Assembly (NCBI GenBank): GCA_024641445.1 | Contig: JAHEDA010000106.1 | Coordinates: forward strand, 1 to 7,989 | Length of the DNA: 7,989 bases | From: Gammaproteobacteria bacterium | Lineage (GTDB): Bacteria; Pseudomonadota; Gammaproteobacteria; UBA6429; Thiohalophilaceae | Direction of reading: 5' to 3' | Shown: piece after piece, positions 5,580 to 7,989 of the stretch | Position numbering within the stretch: the first letter of the stretch is position 1 | Layout: each line of letters begins with the position of its first letter | Program-made: the position numbers and the translations under genes | The notes under the pieces: model-generated | Told to the model about the DNA's origin: nothing | Databases searched by the model: none | Seen by the model: only the letters and a program-made list of their open reading frames with translations

Positions 5580-7091
5580 ATGACGCTGGCGGTAGGCCCC
5601 AAAGACACCGTTTTTATATTATTTGGCGCAGGTGGTGACCTCTCCTGGCGTCTGGTCGTACCTGCCATCTTTAATCTCTTCCTCGATGGTCATCTACCCA
5701 AACGATTTCGGCTGCTGGCACTTGACCGCGCCGAGGTCGATGATGCCAGTCTCGGTGAGCACTATCGCCAGGGTGTGATCGCGAATTCGCGCCGGGGTCT
5801 TCCACCTGCCGAGGCCTGGCGCGAATTTGCCAGTTTGATCCACCATGTCAAGCATGATGCCAGTGACAGTGGAGCTTATACCTCGCTTGCCAAGACCCTG
5901 GATGCGCAGGAGGTGGAGTGGGGTGGCAAGGCCGAGCGGATATTTTATCTGGCCACGCCACCGGGTTTGTTCGAGCCTATTGCGCTTGGCCTTGGCGCGG
6001 CAGGCATGGCGCAGGACCGTGAGCATGTACGACTGGTGGTGGAAAAACCACTTGGTAACGACCTGGAATCGTTCAGACGCATCAACACAACCCTGTGCAA
6101 GGTCTTCGAGGAGCGTCAGTTATTCCGAATCGATCACTTTCTTGGCAAGGAGACGGTGCAGAATATCCTGGCCATGCGTTTTGCCAATCCGATCTTTGAA
6201 CCGATCTGGAATCGGCGTTATGTGGATCACGTGACCATAACCGTGGCTGAGACACTCGGCGTAGAGAGGCGCGGTCATTTCTATGAGCACGCGGGTGCGC
6301 TACGCGATATGGTGCAGAATCACCTCCTGCAACTCTTGTGTCTGGTCGCCATGGAGCCGCCGGTCTCGTTTGGTGCCGATGATATCAGGGGCAAGAAGGT
6401 TGATGTCCTGCACGCCATGCGTCCTATCCAACATGATTTGGTAAACGACTTTGCCGTGCGTGGTCAATATACTGCTGGCTGGATCGATGGGGTGAAGCGT
6501 ATCGCCTATCGTAATGAACCTAACGTCGATCCGCACTCGAATATCGAGACCTACGCCGCGCTCAAGCTCTATGTAGACAATTGGCGTTGGCAGGACGTGC
6601 CGTTTTACTTGCGTACGGGTAAGCGGATGGCGGCGGATGTCTCTGAAATCTCCATTCGCTTTCGTGACGTCCCGCATCAGGCCTTTCCTGCCTCGGCAGG
6701 GTTAAATGCACAACCGACGCGCCTGGTTATCCAGCTCAACCCGGAGCAGGGCATCGTACTCAAATTTATGGCGAAGGAGCCAGGAACGCCTTTGCGTTTA
6801 CGACCCGTCGATATGCGTTTTAGTTATCGCGAGGCCTTTCAAACAGAAGTGCCTGCTGCTTATGAAACCCTGCTCTGGGATGTGATGGTAGGCGATGCAA
6901 CACTGTTTATGCGTGCCGATCAGGTAGAAGCCGCCTGGTCACTGCTCATGCCGGTGTTAGAGGTGTGGGGAGAAAATACCGCCTCGGATTTTCCCAATTA
7001 TGTCGCCGGGACCTGGGGACCGGAATCCTCAGACCTGCTGGTAGCGCGTGATGGCAATAGCTGGCTGACGCCGACCCTTACGAAGAAATAA
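5580..7091 (+). CDS. zwf: Glucose-6-phosphate 1-dehydrogenase
   Basis: This cytoplasmic enzyme oxidises glucose 6-phosphate to 6-phosphogluconolactone with reduction of NADP+ (or NAD+), the entry step of the oxidative pentose phosphate and Entner-Doudoroff pathways. The product is 503 residues, full length for bacterial Zwf. The N-terminal Rossmann domain has FGAGGDLSWRLVVPAIFNL (residues 15-33), the family nucleotide motif G-A-x-G-D-L. EKPLGND follows at 155-161. The active-site signature RIDHFLGKE is at 183-191 (His186), and the catalytic His is H248 in GALRDMVQNHLLQ, spaced 62 residues from His186 as in the Leuconostoc enzyme (178 and 240). PFYLRTGKRM (341-350) is the conserved substrate/cofactor-domain segment. 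In the GDL motif, Leu25 sits where many homologues have Lys. The start is fixed by AAGGAG at 5567-5572. A GH15 gene follows 36 bases after the stop and is probably co-transcribed. Confidence 0.97.
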   Translation: MTLAVGPKDTVFILFGAGGDLSWRLVVPAIFNLFLDGHLPKRFRLLALDRAEVDDASLGEHYRQGVIANSRRGLPPAEAWREFASLIHHVKHDASDSGAYTSLAKTLDAQEVEWGGKAERIFYLATPPGLFEPIALGLGAAGMAQDREHVRLVVEKPLGNDLESFRRINTTLCKVFEERQLFRIDHFLGKETVQNILAMRFANPIFEPIWNRRYVDHVTITVAETLGVERRGHFYEHAGALRDMVQNHLLQLLCLVAMEPPVSFGADDIRGKKVDVLHAMRPIQHDLVNDFAVRGQYTAGWIDGVKRIAYRNEPNVDPHSNIETYAALKLYVDNWRWQDVPFYLRTGKRMAADVSEISIRFRDVPHQAFPASAGLNAQPTRLVIQLNPEQGIVLKFMAKEPGTPLRLRPVDMRFSYREAFQTEVPAAYETLLWDVMVGDATLFMRADQVEAAWSLLMPVLEVWGENTASDFPNYVAGTWGPESSDLLVARDGNSWLTPTLTKK

Positions 7092-7127
7092 AGCTGGTCG
7101 CACAAGAACTCAATGACGGGCCACATC

Positions 7128-7989
7128 ATGACCACTTCTGGATTTAACGCGACTTTCGCCCCTGGCGGTCCTGGTATCCCGCCGACGTGGTGCAGTAGTG
7201 CTAAGGAGATCGTCGGGACCTCGCTAGGGCCTTCGCGCATATGGTTTACCATCGGTGGCGGCATTGTGAATGAGGTCTTCTATCCGCGGATTGATATCCC
7301 GCAGATCCGTGACCTGGGTTTTATCGTGGCCGACGACAAGGGATTCTGGGTTGAGGTAAAGCGCTTGCATCAACATCAGATGAAGTGGGCGGTGCAAGGT
7401 GTCCCCGCAATAGAAGTGGTGCATACACACCAACGCTTTATCCTCCGGTTGCGGATTGTGCCCGACCCTCGGCGAGATGTATTGCTTATAGATGTATTAC
7501 TCGAAGGTGAGCCGGGTCTGCGGCCTTTTGTGTTGTTGGCACCGCACCTTGGTGGTACGGGTCAGAATAATCAGGCAGAGGTCGGCGTCTATCGTGGGCG
7601 TCGGATGTTGTGGGCCGAGCAGGGACCCTTCGGTCTCGCGCTGGCCGCGGTTGATACGCAGCAACGCGATGCCTGGCGGCGTGCCAGTGCGGGTTATGTC
7701 GGCATGAGTGATGGTTGGCAGGATTTCTCCCGGCACGGTGCCATGCAGTGGCAGTACACAAACGCAGGCCCTGGCAATGTGGCCATGATGGGTGAACTGC
7801 CATGTCAGGCCACACTTGCATTGGGTCTGGCGAGCAGCAAGGAGTCGGCGGCAACGCTGGCGGTCTCCGCCTTGCTTCAGCCCTTTGCGGTGCCCTGGCA
7901 ACAACAAATCGATGACTGGACAGCCTGGCAGCGTCATTGTGAGCAGTCTTGCGCGGGTCAGCACAATCTGTCTGATTTATTACGGGAAC
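7128..7989 (+). CDS. GH15 glucoamylase/glucodextranase, N-terminal part (3' end outside window)
   Basis: Prokaryotic GH15 enzymes release glucose from the non-reducing ends of alpha-glucans such as maltodextrin, glycogen or dextran. The 287 codons present cover the N-terminal beta-supersandwich domain (Glucodextran_N type); the (alpha/alpha)6 catalytic barrel with its two Glu residues would lie downstream, so activity cannot be judged. Family-typical patterns are FAPGGPGIPPTW (residues 10-21), SSAKEIVGTSLGPSRIWFTIGGG (23-45), NEVFYPRIDIPQIRDLGFIVAD (48-69) and the GMSDGWQDF segment near 195. No signal peptide is visible, suggesting cytoplasmic action on stored glycogen or on imported oligosaccharides. 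ATG 7128 has a weak GACGGG at 7115-7120; an in-frame ATG at 7113 would add five residues (MTGHI). It lies 36 bases after zwf, in the same frame beyond the zwf stop, and a shared transcript is likely. Family membership is confident; the exact substrate is not. Confidence 0.88.
   Translation, partial: MTTSGFNATFAPGGPGIPPTWCSSAKEIVGTSLGPSRIWFTIGGGIVNEVFYPRIDIPQIRDLGFIVADDKGFWVEVKRLHQHQMKWAVQGVPAIEVVHTHQRFILRLRIVPDPRRDVLLIDVLLEGEPGLRPFVLLAPHLGGTGQNNQAEVGVYRGRRMLWAEQGPFGLALAAVDTQQRDAWRRASAGYVGMSDGWQDFSRHGAMQWQYTNAGPGNVAMMGELPCQATLALGLASSKESAATLAVSALLQPFAVPWQQQIDDWTAWQRHCEQSCAGQHNLSDLLRE

Noticed and set aside
7497..7964. Reverse-strand open frame of 155 codons opposite the GH15 gene
   Set aside because: The + strand clearly encodes a recognisable GH15 N-terminal domain; the antisense frame has low-complexity, unrecognisable sequence and is a shadow.

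Overview
The window reads as a piece of a gammaproteobacterial chromosome of moderate GC content. It is densely packed, all eight genes lie on the + strand, and no mobile element, CRISPR array or RNA gene is visible. The gammaproteobacterial call rests on the System I cytochrome c maturation order ccmF-ccmG-ccmH-ccmI, a ferredoxin-NADP reductase of the Azotobacter/Pseudomonas type, and a proteobacterial zwf. I cannot name a genus. The presence of a prokaryotic glucoamylase next to zwf suggests an organism that stores and mobilises glycogen, but this is inference.

Region 1 (1-3444) is the 3' part of a ccm operon. It holds ccmF (5' end outside the window), ccmG/dsbE, ccmH and ccmI. Each junction is a 4-base ATGA overlap, so the genes are probably translationally coupled. 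Together they handle apocytochrome c reduction (CcmG, CcmH), apocytochrome chaperoning (CcmI) and haem ligation (CcmF/H/I) on the periplasmic side of the inner membrane.

Region 2 (3479-4390) is a lipid kinase of the diacylglycerol kinase catalytic family, 34 bases after ccmI. Its nucleotide-binding loop reads GGEGT instead of GGDGT. Region 3 (4588-5337) is a single-gene unit for ferredoxin-NADP+ reductase (fpr), with about 200 bases in front. After it comes a 242-base gap holding a perfect 17-bp stem-loop, a second small hairpin and a flanking inverted repeat that could compete with it.

Region 4 (5580-7989) is zwf (glucose-6-phosphate dehydrogenase), followed after 36 bases by the N-terminal part of a GH15 glucoamylase/glucodextranase that runs off the window. 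A plausible physiological link is that the glucoamylase releases glucose from glycogen-like glucans, Zwf feeds the phosphorylated sugar into the oxidative pentose phosphate or Entner-Doudoroff route to make NADPH, and Fpr exchanges NADPH electrons with ferredoxin or flavodoxin. I see no convincing evidence of a wholly new biological system. The items most worth checking are the hairpin cluster after fpr, the altered lipid kinase loop, the zwf-GH15 pairing and the atypical CcmG active site.
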